Below are positions 6,107 to 14,065 of a stretch of DNA of 14,065 bases, in pieces. Location: the NCBI GenBank assembly GCA_031273775.1, contig JAISRF010000025.1:1-14065 (forward strand). Reading direction: 5' to 3'. The notes below the pieces were generated by a model. That model saw nothing but the letters and a program-made list of their open reading frames with translations. It was not told where the DNA came from and made no database searches. The DNA is from Oscillospiraceae bacterium (GTDB lineage: Bacteria; Bacillota; Clostridia; Oscillospirales; Acutalibacteraceae). Within the stretch, counting starts at the first letter, position 1; each line of letters starts with the position of its first letter. A program made the translations under genes and the position numbers.

Positions 6107-6122
6107 GCCGCGGTCACGCGGC
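6107..6122 (+). other. Short GC hairpin after the oxidoreductase stop codon
   Basis: GCCGCG (6107-6112), loop GTCA, CGCGGC (6117-6122) form a 6-bp stem starting one base after the TAG. There is no T-tract, so it is unlikely to end transcription. It could protect the upstream message end or reduce read-through, making expression of the dehydrogenase and permeases unequal. Confidence 0.4.
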
Positions 6123-6164
6123 ACGGCGGTTAGAGAACAAACATCAATCGGCAGGTGACAAATT

Positions 6165-7055
6165 GTGAAACGCGTCACGCTAAAAACAAGCAGAGAAGCG
6201 ATCGGGTATTTATATATCCTGCCGTGGCTCCTCGGTTTTGCGCTGTTTTTTTTGCAACCGATTGCGCAACTTATACAATTGTCGTTCACAAGCTTTGAGC
6301 TGAATGCGGGCGGGATGAGCCTGCTTCCAATGGAGGATATGTGGACGCATTATAAAAACGCCCTGACGGGAGACGGTCGTTTCCCCATGTATCTAACCGG
6401 CGCTGTGACCAATCTGCTGACGGTGCCGATGACGGTATTTTTCAGCTTGATTTCCGGTCTGCTACTCAGTTATACCTTTAAGGGGCGGACGATCATGCGC
6501 GTGGCCTTTTTTCTGCCGCTAATTGTCAGCGCGAGTGTGATCACAACCCTCATCAGGCAGAATGCCGGCGAGGTGGTCATGGGCTTGTCCGATACCGGTT
6601 CGTCGCTGTTTAATACCACCGATTTAATGGACACCCTGCTTGAATCGGGCTTCCCCCAGCAGATTGTGGATTTGCTGTCAAGGCTGGTCACCAATATCGC
6701 CGATCTGGTATGGAAAAGCACGGTGCAGACGTTTATTTTTCTGGTGGCGTTGCTGGCGGTACCGCGTTCCTATTATGAGGTGGCGCAGATTGAGGGCGCG
6801 ACGGCATGGGAAAGCTTCTGGAAGGTCACGTTTCCGGTATCGCTACCCTTTGTGTTAGTCAACACCGTATATACCGTCATCGACTCGTTTTCAAGCTTTG
6901 ACAACAACGTGATCCGGTATATTTCGAGCGCGGCCAATCACAGTCTGCAATACGATTACGCAGCGGCGATGTCATGGATTTATTTTCTGGTCATGACCGC
7001 CGCCCTCGGGCTTACCTTTCTGGCGTTCAATCCGTTTTTAAAAAAGAACCGGTAA
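6165..7055 (+). CDS. CUT1-type sugar ABC transporter permease (MalF-like), first pair
   Basis: An inner-membrane permease subunit of a carbohydrate importer, 296 residues. About six membrane helices begin with YLYILPWLLGFALFFLQPIAQ (residues 18-38). The cytoplasmic EAA loop that contacts the ATPase is EVAQIEGATAWESFWKVTFP (about 205-224). It differs from ordinary MalF/UgpA/LplB-type permeases in a roughly 55-residue polar insert between helices (about 127-183, including GSSLFNTTDLMDTLLESGFP), probably on the outer face. The start is a GTG at 6165 with AGGTGA about 7 bases upstream. The next permease starts 24 bases after its stop, so the two form a pair. No ATPase is nearby; CUT1 systems often share an MsmK-type one. 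Confidence 0.9.
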   Translation: MKRVTLKTSREAIGYLYILPWLLGFALFFLQPIAQLIQLSFTSFELNAGGMSLLPMEDMWTHYKNALTGDGRFPMYLTGAVTNLLTVPMTVFFSLISGLLLSYTFKGRTIMRVAFFLPLIVSASVITTLIRQNAGEVVMGLSDTGSSLFNTTDLMDTLLESGFPQQIVDLLSRLVTNIADLVWKSTVQTFIFLVALLAVPRSYYEVAQIEGATAWESFWKVTFPVSLPFVLVNTVYTVIDSFSSFDNNVIRYISSAANHSLQYDYAAAMSWIYFLVMTAALGLTFLAFNPFLKKNR

Positions 7056-7066
7056 TCACAGAGAAT

Positions 7067-7071
7067 GGAGG
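7067..7071 (+). promoter_or_regulatory. Ribosome binding site favouring the GTG start at 7080
   Basis: GGAGG at 7067-7071 lies 8 bases before the in-frame GTG at 7080. The ATG at 7065 overlaps it and has no site of its own, so the ATG is more likely part of the ribosome binding region than the start codon. Confidence 0.75.
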
Positions 7072-7079
7072 CTGGCGCT

Positions 7080-8060
7080 GTGGAAAAACAGGCTGTTACC
7101 GGAACTCGGCGCGAATCCGGTTCCGCGGACATTTCGGCGGCGTATTATCTGGGCAAAATCGCCGGCTTTTGGTTGCGCTGGTTTTTTCTTGTTTGCGTTT
7201 TGTTTATCATCCTGTATCCGATCATTTATATGACCGGCATGGCTTTTCGGTCTTATACGGATTTTTACGATGTGACGGTGGTGTGGATCACCAAAACCCT
7301 AACCCTTGAAAACGCCGATATCTTGTTGAACCATATGGGGTTTGGAAGCGCAATGTTGCACACGCTGATCATTACGGTCAGCGCGGCGGCGTGTCAGCTT
7401 GTCGTTACCTCCACCGTGGGCTACGGGTTCGGACGGTTCCGGTTCAGGGGAAACCGCGTTTTATTTGCGCTGGTCGTTTTTACCGTCATGGTGCCGCCGC
7501 AAATGCTGAACCTGTCGAATTATATACTGATGCGGGATTTTGATTTTTTCGGCCTGATCCGGGCGATCACAGGCAAGGGATCCGGCATTTCCATGCTGGA
7601 CGGACCCTTGAGCTTTGTGATTCCCGCCTTGTTTGGGCAGGGGCTTCGCGCGGGGCTGTCCATTTTGATTTTCCGTCAGATCTACGCCTCAATACCGAAG
7701 GAAATTGAGGAAGCGGCGCTGGTTGACGGTTGCGGCAGCGCTCACACGTATCTACGGATCATGGTGCCCAGCGCGTCCAACGCGTTTCTAATCACCGGGA
7801 TTTTTTCGGTAGTCTGGTATTGGACGGATTATTATTCGGCCGCGGCTTTTCTCAGCTCGTTTCGAACGATGACGATGGATATCGCCGGCCTGCGGACAGC
7901 CGCGAGCGTGATCCTCCCCATCGCCGAGCAAAACGCTTACCGGTTTATTCCTCTGGAACAGGCAGCGTGTCTGCTGATGATCCTGCCGCTACTCCTCGTG
8001 TTTTTGCTCATTCAAAGGTTCTTTACCAACAGCATCGACAAAACCGGATTGGTCGGTTGA
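7080..8060 (+). CDS. CUT1-type sugar ABC transporter permease (MalG-like), first pair
   Basis: The partner membrane subunit of the preceding permease, 326 residues from the GTG at 7080 (331 if the ATG at 7065 is used). A cytoplasmic N-terminus of about 30 residues leads to a first helix (WLRWFFLVCVLFIILYPIIY), with further helices to the C-terminus. The EAA loop EIEEAALVDGCGSAHTYLRI lies at about 208-227. A short polar insert (AITGKGSGISMLDGP) sits in the external loop before it, where MalG-type proteins usually have a few residues only. It has matched features with its partner, which also carries an external insert, so the pair may be adapted to a large binding protein. A solute-binding protein follows 42 bases later. 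Confidence 0.9.
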   Translation: MEKQAVTGTRRESGSADISAAYYLGKIAGFWLRWFFLVCVLFIILYPIIYMTGMAFRSYTDFYDVTVVWITKTLTLENADILLNHMGFGSAMLHTLIITVSAAACQLVVTSTVGYGFGRFRFRGNRVLFALVVFTVMVPPQMLNLSNYILMRDFDFFGLIRAITGKGSGISMLDGPLSFVIPALFGQGLRAGLSILIFRQIYASIPKEIEEAALVDGCGSAHTYLRIMVPSASNAFLITGIFSVVWYWTDYYSAAAFLSSFRTMTMDIAGLRTAASVILPIAEQNAYRFIPLEQAACLLMILPLLLVFLLIQRFFTNSIDKTGLVG

Positions 8061-8102
8061 GCCGATTTTGGTCTTAAACGGATAACAGGTTAACGAAGGC
8101 GG

Positions 8103-10862
8103 GTGAGCGACATAAAAAAACTGCTTGGGATGCTTTTAGCGTTCAGTTTGACGCTGTGTCTGCCGACCGCGCGGGCGGCGGAGCCGGAACCCGTGACGCC
8201 GTTCCCCGAACAAAGCAAGCTGCCGGGCGCGGAAGCGCCGGAGCTCCGGGAAGTTCCGATCAGCGTTGCGGACGAGGAAATTTTGATTTCGGCAGAGCAA
8301 ACCCGCATCTTTAATTTTTCGCTGGATTCGGGCGGCGCTTATGCGCTGCAAATTGATTACCGTCCGGAGAAGGGTGGTCACAACGCCCCGGAAATCGGTG
8401 TTTCCTTCGACAGTCCGTATGCGCCGGAACAAGACGGGGCGTTCACCCTGACGCGCGTTTACAGCTACCGGTATGAAGACGGGCAACTGTCGCGGGACAG
8501 CTACGGAAACGAACTGATTCCCGATCAGACCGAGCTTGATGTATGGCGGACAGTCAGTCTGCGGCCTTCCGGCGCGGCTGGATACACATTGGGCAGCGGG
8601 ACGCGCCGCCTTTATATCACGGGGCTGAGCGGGAGCGCGACCATCCGTTTTATCCGGATTACGGCGGTAGGACAAAAAACCTACGGTCAGTACCGCTCGG
8701 AGCATCCCTTCGCAAAAGCGCCGGACTACAGCCATCGGCAGGAAGCGGAATTGTCTTATCAAAAAAGCGATTTGAATATTTCCATCGCTTACGACAGAAG
8801 CTCTCCGAATATCAGCCCCAATTCCGCGACCGCCATTCGTTACAATCTGCTTGCGGGAAGCTCGTTTTCCAAAGAAGGCCAGTGGGTCTCCTGGCGCTTT
8901 GACGTTCCGGCGGAAGGCTGGTACAGCTTTGATTTTTATTATCGCCAAAATGTGATTGACGGCATGACGGTTTACCGTACCGTTAAAATCAACGATGAGA
9001 TACCGTTTGACGAATTAAGGACTGTGGCCTTTCCGGCGGCAAAGAACTTTACGGTTAAAACGCCGGGGGACGACAGCGGAGAGTTCGCGTTTTATCTGGA
9101 GCGGGGAGAATGCCGGCTTTCACTGGAGGTCACGCTGGAACCGGTTGAAAAAGCCATCGCCTCCTTCAAGGGCGTGATCGCGGATTTGAACCGACTTTCC
9201 AATAAGATCAACGTGATCGTCGGAGAAACGGTGGATCCGCTACGAGATTATGATCTTGATCAATCTGTCGCGGGACTGACAGACACGCTGCAAAACAGCG
9301 CCGGGGTTCTTTCGGTCGCCGCCGGGATTTTAAGCAACGCCGGAAAGAGCGGCGGATCATATGTCGCTCAGGTAAACGAAACCGTTCGGATTCTGAACAA
9401 AATGGCCGAGAATCCGAAGGACATTTCCAGGGATTTGTCTTATTTCCGTTCCCGGCTTTCCACCCTGTCCGTCATACTGGGCGCTTTGGAGACATCGCCG
9501 CTGGAACTGGACTATCTGGTGCTGCGGGCGACCGAAACGCCGAAGGAGGCTGCCAATACTTACGGGATTTGGCCGGTGCTCCGGTTTCGTTTGCAAAGCT
9601 TCTTCAATTCCTTTGTACGGGATTATCAGTCCCTTGGCGACCCGTCCGGCGGCGACGCGCGGGAGCGGCTGAATATATGGGTCTGCGGGGGCGGCACAGG
9701 CTTTACTGTCGGTCGTGAACACGCGCAGATAGTTAACGAACTGCTTCTGAACTCCTATTCGTCAAAAACGGGTGTTTACGCCGATCTATCGCTGGTCGAT
9801 TCCGGCGTTCTGATTCAGGCCATTGCCTCCGGAAAGGGGCCGGACGCGGCGCTTTTTACACCGAAGGAAACCGTTGCCAACCTTTATTACCGCGGCGCGC
9901 TGGTTCCAATGAACGGGATGGAAAGCTTTGAATCAGTCAAATCGCGCTTTGCCCCCTCGTCGCTGGTTGCTTTTGAGACGGACGGAAAGCTATACGCGTT
10001 ACCCGAAATTCAGGTTTTTCAGATGTTATTTTACCGCACCGACATCTTTTCGGAGTATGGTCTGACCGTTCCGGATACCTGGCAGGACTTTTACCGAACC
10101 GTAAAGCGGCTGCAGATTGAACACCTGCAGACCGGAATCGCGGAGTCTCCCCAGACCTTTGAGATGTTTTTGCTGCAGCAGGGCGCCGAGTTGTATAACG
10201 GGGAACGCAGCCACACCCTGCTGACCGGCCAAAGCGCGGTGGAGGCGTTTACCCGGTGGACCGATTTATACAAAACCTATAAACTCCCGGTTTCCTTCGA
10301 TATGCTCAACCGGTTCCGTTCGGGTCAGATGCCGCTGATCATGGCGCCTGTCAGCTTTTACAGCCAGCTTTCGGTGGCCGCGCCGGAGGTCAGAGGTCTT
10401 TGGACGATGGCTCAGATACCGGCAACGGAGCGGAGCGGCGAATTGAACCGCGCGCAGTCCTCGGTCACCACCGGCGCGGTCATCATCGGGAGCACCGGAA
10501 CCAGGGATTACGGCGCACGGCTTGATTTCGCGGATTGGTGGACCTCAACCGAAACGCAAAACCGGTTCGCGCTGGCCAGCGAGACCCGCATTGGCGTTTC
10601 GTCAAGGTATTATCCCGCAAACACTGAAACCCTTGAGACCGTCTTCTGGACGGAAAAAGAGCGGGAGGTTCTTGCCGGACAATGGAAATCGGTCTGGGAT
10701 ATTCCCCAGACGCCGGCCTCCTATTTTGTGACGAGGAATCTGAGTAACGCGTTCCGCAGGGTGGTTTACAACTTTGAAAGTCCCCGGGACGTCATCTACC
10801 GCTACGGTCAGGAAATTGACGGCGAGCTGACCAGAAAACGCGGTGAGCTGGGGCTGGACTGA
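8103..10862 (+). CDS. Large multidomain extracellular solute-binding protein
   Basis: An exported protein of 919 residues, about twice the usual size of a CUT1 binding protein (about 420-550). An N-terminal signal peptide (basic SDIKK, then LLGMLLAFSLTLCL) has a signal peptidase I site near ARA|A (residue 25) and no proper lipobox. Residues 52-190 look like a beta-sandwich, carbohydrate-binding-type domain. A second one spans about 222-348 (WRFDVPAEGWYSFDFYYR). A mostly helical segment follows (349-465), then LELDYLVLRATETP (from 466), which looks like the closing strand of the second sandwich. Residues 523-919 form a family 1 type solute-binding domain (LNIWVCGGG, ALPEIQVFQMLFYRTDIF, DFADWWTS). 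The start is the GTG at 8103 with a weak GAAGGCGG. It lies between two permease pairs and may serve either or both. Domain calls in the first half are by pattern only. Confidence 0.85.
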   Translation: MSDIKKLLGMLLAFSLTLCLPTARAAEPEPVTPFPEQSKLPGAEAPELREVPISVADEEILISAEQTRIFNFSLDSGGAYALQIDYRPEKGGHNAPEIGVSFDSPYAPEQDGAFTLTRVYSYRYEDGQLSRDSYGNELIPDQTELDVWRTVSLRPSGAAGYTLGSGTRRLYITGLSGSATIRFIRITAVGQKTYGQYRSEHPFAKAPDYSHRQEAELSYQKSDLNISIAYDRSSPNISPNSATAIRYNLLAGSSFSKEGQWVSWRFDVPAEGWYSFDFYYRQNVIDGMTVYRTVKINDEIPFDELRTVAFPAAKNFTVKTPGDDSGEFAFYLERGECRLSLEVTLEPVEKAIASFKGVIADLNRLSNKINVIVGETVDPLRDYDLDQSVAGLTDTLQNSAGVLSVAAGILSNAGKSGGSYVAQVNETVRILNKMAENPKDISRDLSYFRSRLSTLSVILGALETSPLELDYLVLRATETPKEAANTYGIWPVLRFRLQSFFNSFVRDYQSLGDPSGGDARERLNIWVCGGGTGFTVGREHAQIVNELLLNSYSSKTGVYADLSLVDSGVLIQAIASGKGPDAALFTPKETVANLYYRGALVPMNGMESFESVKSRFAPSSLVAFETDGKLYALPEIQVFQMLFYRTDIFSEYGLTVPDTWQDFYRTVKRLQIEHLQTGIAESPQTFEMFLLQQGAELYNGERSHTLLTGQSAVEAFTRWTDLYKTYKLPVSFDMLNRFRSGQMPLIMAPVSFYSQLSVAAPEVRGLWTMAQIPATERSGELNRAQSSVTTGAVIIGSTGTRDYGARLDFADWWTSTETQNRFALASETRIGVSSRYYPANTETLETVFWTEKEREVLAGQWKSVWDIPQTPASYFVTRNLSNAFRRVVYNFESPRDVIYRYGQEIDGELTRKRGELGLD

Positions 10863-10898
10863 AAAAATCAATCCGCAGAGAAAAAAGGAGGGTCGGTC

Positions 10899-11828
10899 AT
10901 GAGAAAAAAAAGCGCTTTTTCGGGTAAAAGCGGCGAAAGCTGGTTTATGCTCTCCTTTTGGCTGATTCCGTTCGTTCTGTTCACGCTGATTCCGGTCGGA
11001 ATTTCCGTTGCCGTCAGCTTTACCAATTACAATATGCTTCAACCCGCGCGTTTTTTAGGGATCGCCAATTATCTGCGCATGTTTCTGGACGACGATATTT
11101 TCATTAAGTCGTTATCTAACACCTTGCTTTTCGCGCTGGTGACCGGGCCGGTCGGTTATGTTCTCAGCTTTGCGGCGGCGTGGTTTATCAACGATTTCAG
11201 CAAAGGGACGCGCGGCGCACTGACCTTCCTGTTTTATTCCCCTTCCATGGTGGGTAGCGTGTATGTGATATGGACCTATCTGTTCAGTAACGATTCATAC
11301 GGGGTAATCAACAGCTTTTTACTGTCCGCCAACCTGCTCCGGGAACCGATTTACTGGCTGACCGATCCGTCTTATAATTTCTACGTGGTGGTTATCGTTG
11401 TGCTGTGGATGAGTATGGGCAACGGGTTTCTGGCTTTCGTGGCGGGGCTCAAGCAACTAAATCCAGTTTATTACGAATCTGCCTCCATTGACGGTCTGCA
11501 AAACCGCTGGCAGGAGCTTTGGTATATCACCCTGCCGCAAATGACGCCGCAGCTTTTGATAGGTGCGGTGCTCTCCGTTTCCAGCGCGTTTGCCATCGGT
11601 GCGCAAAACGCGGCACTGACGGGAAATCCGAGTACCGATTATTCCACCCACACGCTGTTGCTGCATATTCTGGATCACGGAACACAGCGGCTGGAAATGG
11701 GGTATGCCAGCGCCGTCGCGGTCGTGTTGTTCACCATTATGTTAGGCTCGTGGGCGTTGATCAGCCGCGGTCTGCGCGCCTTTTCCGGGAAGGAGAGGGG
11801 ATGCACGTCATGCGATCAAAGCGTCTGA
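10899..11828 (+). CDS. CUT1-type sugar ABC transporter permease (MalF-like), second pair
   Basis: A second MalF-type membrane subunit of 309 residues, with an excellent AAGGAGG before the ATG at 10899. Helix 1 is FWLIPFVLFTLIPVGISVAVSF and is followed by the classic FTNYNMLQPARFLGIANYLRMF segment of sugar permeases. The EAA loop ESASIDGLQNRWQELWYITLP lies at about 193-213. Unlike the first pair, it has no large external insert before the EAA region, and its sequence is clearly different, so the two pairs are not a recent duplication. It directly follows the binding protein, the canonical gene order, and its last 28 bases overlap the next permease gene. Confidence 0.92.
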   Translation: MRKKSAFSGKSGESWFMLSFWLIPFVLFTLIPVGISVAVSFTNYNMLQPARFLGIANYLRMFLDDDIFIKSLSNTLLFALVTGPVGYVLSFAAAWFINDFSKGTRGALTFLFYSPSMVGSVYVIWTYLFSNDSYGVINSFLLSANLLREPIYWLTDPSYNFYVVVIVVLWMSMGNGFLAFVAGLKQLNPVYYESASIDGLQNRWQELWYITLPQMTPQLLIGAVLSVSSAFAIGAQNAALTGNPSTDYSTHTLLLHILDHGTQRLEMGYASAVAVVLFTIMLGSWALISRGLRAFSGKERGCTSCDQSV

Positions 11829-12658
11829 CGCGCTCCGTCTTCGGCAAAGCGCTGTCCCTTTTCTTTTTGCTTGTGTTGGGAGCCTTTACGGCGCTGCCTT
11901 TTTACTATTCGGTTATCAACGCGTTTAAACCAGTGGAGGAGTTGTTTTTGTTCCCGCCGCGCTTTATGGTTTACAACCCCACCTGGAGCAATTTCACGGA
12001 CATTATCCGCGTTCAGGCCGAGGCGCTGGTTCCTTTGGAACGGTATGTCTTCAACACCGTTTTCACCACGCTCGCGGGTACGGTGATTTATGTACTGATC
12101 GCCTCCATGGCGGCCTATCCGCTCTCCAAGCGCCAATTTAAGGGACAAAAGCTTCTGAAAAAAGTGATCGTGTCCGCCATTTTATTCCGGCCCGAAGTGG
12201 CGGCGCTGCCGCAATATATTCTCCTGTCAAAAGCCGGTCTGATCGATGGCTACGGCTCCCTGATCCTACCGTCCGTCAGCGGTTCCTTCGGTGTGTTTTT
12301 GATGATGCAGTTTATCAGCGGTTTTCCGGATGAGGTTCTGGAGGCGGCGCGGATTGACGGGTGCAGCGAGCGCGGCGTTTTTTTCCGCATTGTGTTTCCA
12401 TCGGTGAAGCCGGCATGGCTGACGTTGATCATTTTTACGGTGATCAGCCTGTGGAATCAGACAGGCGCGCAGTTTGTCTACAGTGAAAGCTTGAAGCTGC
12501 TTCCCGTCATGGTGACGCAGCTCAGTGCTGCGGGCATTGTTCGGTCGGGTGTCACGGCGGCTCTGTCGTTGCTGTTGATGCTGCCGCCGATGATTATTTT
12601 TCTGCTTGCGCAAGGCGCTATTGTGGAAACCATGGCGCATTCCGGCATTAAAGAATGA
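11801..12658 (+). CDS. CUT1-type sugar ABC transporter permease (MalG-like), second pair
   Basis: The partner of the preceding permease, 285 residues from the ATG at 11801; a second in-frame ATG at 11810 is equally possible, since AAGGAG (11790-11795) and GAGGGG (11795-11800) suit either. The frame is open much further upstream, but that part overlaps the previous permease and has no ribosome binding site. A short basic N-terminus leads to FFLLVLGAFTALPFYYSVINAF, then the 'AFKPVEELFLFPPRF' segment typical of MalG-type proteins, and an EAA loop EVLEAARIDGCSERGVFFRI (about 178-197). The 28-base overlap with the upstream gene points to translational coupling. Confidence 0.9.
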   Translation: MHVMRSKRLTRSVFGKALSLFFLLVLGAFTALPFYYSVINAFKPVEELFLFPPRFMVYNPTWSNFTDIIRVQAEALVPLERYVFNTVFTTLAGTVIYVLIASMAAYPLSKRQFKGQKLLKKVIVSAILFRPEVAALPQYILLSKAGLIDGYGSLILPSVSGSFGVFLMMQFISGFPDEVLEAARIDGCSERGVFFRIVFPSVKPAWLTLIIFTVISLWNQTGAQFVYSESLKLLPVMVTQLSAAGIVRSGVTAALSLLLMLPPMIIFLLAQGAIVETMAHSGIKE

Positions 12659-12667
12659 TCCGTCAAG

Positions 12668-12707
12668 CCGCGCGGGAGAAATTCGGGACACCTCCGTTTT
12701 CGCGCGG
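12668..12707 (+). other. Intercistronic hairpin between permease and NHL-protein genes
   Basis: CCGCGCG (12668-12674) pairs with CGCGCGG (12701-12707), and GGAG (12675-12678) continues the stem with CTCC (12692-12695) across a 5-base bulge. No T-tract follows. It occupies most of the 75-base gap and could stabilise or process the operon message; partial termination is less likely. Confidence 0.4.
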
Positions 12708-12733
12708 ACGGAGAGAGGAGACAGGTGAAAGCG

Positions 12734-14065
12734 ATGAAAGTCCTCCGGTTATGTACGGCGCTGGTCACGGTTGCGGCGCTTTTCTGCGCGACGGACGTTT
12801 CGGGGCTGGAGCGGCAGACCGCCTATCAGTACGACGAAAAGGGCGTTTCCATTCCCGCGCCGGCGGCATACGCGGTTGAGCGCGTATGGGTTGCGCAAAA
12901 CAGCGGGACGTCGGCCTTGAGCGAGCCTGCCGATCTGTTTGTGGATCGTGAGGGCATGCTGTACATCGCGGATACCGGGAATTCCCGCGTATTGATTTTG
13001 GACGGCGCGTGGACGCTGTTATCGGAAATCAAAACGGTTTGGCTGGAGAACGAGGCGCAGAGCCTGCAAAACCCGCAGGGCGTGTTTATGGGAACGGACG
13101 GGCTACTGTATATCTGCGATACGGGAAACCGGCGCGTAATCGCGGTTGACGGGCAGTCGAAGATCCGGCGGGAAATTCTAGGCCGGGATCTGACCGGGGT
13201 GCGGGAAACGTATGATTTCAAACCGGAGCGCGTCTCGGTTGATTCCCTCGGGAACATTTATGTGGTTTCCTCATCGATTTATCAGGGGATTATGTGCTTT
13301 TCCGCCGATGGCGTTTTCCGCTCTTTCTTTGCGCCGAACGAGGTGGAAAACACCTTGAGCACCTGGCTTTTGTCCCTGTGGAAATCCGTTTTTACCGACA
13401 AACAAAAGGAAAACGTTGAAAAATCTCTGCCGGAGCCCTACAACAACCTGTATATTGACGCCGACGATTTTATTTATACCACCGCCCCTCAGGCGGGAGA
13501 GGGCGGAGACCTGAAAAAAAACAACCTGATGGGCGTCAATATATTGAAATCGGCACACAACCTTGGCGCAGGTGAGCGCTTTGGTGACGCGGAGCTTACG
13601 GTGAAGGACGGCAAGGCCGCTGAAAACGCGCTGGCTGACGTGCATGTGGACGGCGAGGGCGTCATCAGCGTCCTGGATGCGAACACCAACCGGGTTTATC
13701 AGTATACGCAGGAATGCGACCTCATTGCGATTTTTGGAGGCTCGGGCAGTCTGAAGGGCCAGTTCACCGAGGTTTCCGCCCTGGAAAAATGGGAGGCGTC
13801 CTATTTAGTGCTCGACCGGCAGGACGGCTCCGTGACCGTTTTTTCACCCTGCGCTTATATAGAAAACGTCCGCGGAGCTTTGAAATGCTACAATCTGGGT
13901 CTGTACCAAGAGGCGGAAACCTTGTGGGAAAAGGTGCTAAACGAAAACGGCGGCATGACGCTGGCTTACCGTGGAATGGGTCGGGCGGCTCTTCAGCAGA
14001 ACGAGGTAACCAAGGCCATGCAATATTTGGACAAGGGCGCCGACAAATATTTTTATTCCATAGCG
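12734..14065 (+). CDS. Exported NHL-repeat protein with TPR-like tail (3' end outside window)
   Basis: An open frame from the ATG at 12734 to the window edge, 444 codons without a stop, 75 bases after the last permease. An N-terminal signal peptide or anchor (VLRLCTALVTVAALFCATDVSG) precedes a beta-propeller of NHL-type repeats: SEPADLFVDREGMLYIADTG (about 63-82, ending near 91), NPQGVFMGTDGLLYICDTGN (about 113-132, ending near 140), a third at about 163-193, and weaker ones near 220-250 and 287-372. From about 375 a helical TPR-like part begins (ALKCYNLGLYQEAETLWEKV, AYRGMGRAALQQ). NHL propellers usually bind proteins, RNA or carbohydrate, and some are enzymes. Proteins of this plan next to sugar transporters in Clostridia and Paenibacillus are, as I recall, often annotated YIP1 family, with membrane helices at the C-terminus; that part would lie outside the window. 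The function is unknown. Confidence 0.85.
   Translation, partial: MKVLRLCTALVTVAALFCATDVSGLERQTAYQYDEKGVSIPAPAAYAVERVWVAQNSGTSALSEPADLFVDREGMLYIADTGNSRVLILDGAWTLLSEIKTVWLENEAQSLQNPQGVFMGTDGLLYICDTGNRRVIAVDGQSKIRREILGRDLTGVRETYDFKPERVSVDSLGNIYVVSSSIYQGIMCFSADGVFRSFFAPNEVENTLSTWLLSLWKSVFTDKQKENVEKSLPEPYNNLYIDADDFIYTTAPQAGEGGDLKKNNLMGVNILKSAHNLGAGERFGDAELTVKDGKAAENALADVHVDGEGVISVLDANTNRVYQYTQECDLIAIFGGSGSLKGQFTEVSALEKWEASYLVLDRQDGSVTVFSPCAYIENVRGALKCYNLGLYQEAETLWEKVLNENGGMTLAYRGMGRAALQQNEVTKAMQYLDKGADKYFYSIA

Noticed and set aside
8136..8948. A 270-codon open frame on the minus strand
   Set aside because: It is antisense to the signal peptide and first domains of the large binding protein, has no plausible ribosome binding site, and its basic, Arg-rich translation is typical of a shadow frame in GC-rich codons.
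11519..11800. An upstream extension of the last permease gene
   Set aside because: It overlaps the well-supported preceding permease in another frame, and the membrane-protein pattern and ribosome binding site only begin at 11801-11810.

Overview
The window looks like chromosomal DNA of a low-to-medium GC (estimated by eye at about 55%) member of the Firmicutes/Bacillota, most likely Clostridia of the Oscillospiraceae/Ruminococcaceae sort. The reasons are a short Gram-positive-type GyrB, a ParB-SerS gene pair, strong GGAGG ribosome binding sites with many GTG/TTG starts, and a CUT1 sugar-transport operon without its own ATPase. gyrB and parB so close together place the segment near the replication origin. 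The assignment rests on sequence memory, not on a search.

Left part (1-1642, + strand): the 3' end of gyrB, then a small two-helix membrane protein of the YcxB type. These converge, with only a 27-base gap and no visible terminator, on a minus-strand operon comEA-like - parB - serS (4418 down to 1670). No parA lies in the window although the ParB carries the usual N-terminal tail that contacts ParA.

Middle (4419-4857): the only long stretch without an obvious gene, and the densest in signals. It holds a near-consensus sigma-A promoter for the comEA-parB-serS operon with a parS-like 16-mer in its spacer, an AT-rich tract just upstream, a bulged hairpin that may be a structured RNA or part of a frameshifted small gene with its own promoter, and a pair of divergent promoters overlapping at their -35 boxes. 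One of these reads right into the transporter operon.

Right part (4858-14065, + strand): seven tightly spaced genes: a Gfo/Idh/MocA oxidoreductase, a MalF/MalG-like permease pair, a 919-residue secreted solute-binding protein with about 500 extra N-terminal residues, a second MalF/MalG-like permease pair, and an exported NHL-repeat plus TPR-like protein that runs off the window edge. Together they suggest capture and import of a carbohydrate or polyol, followed by NAD(P)-dependent oxidation. Two permease pairs share one visible binding protein, and no ATPase, hydrolase or regulator is present, so the substrate cannot be read from this window.
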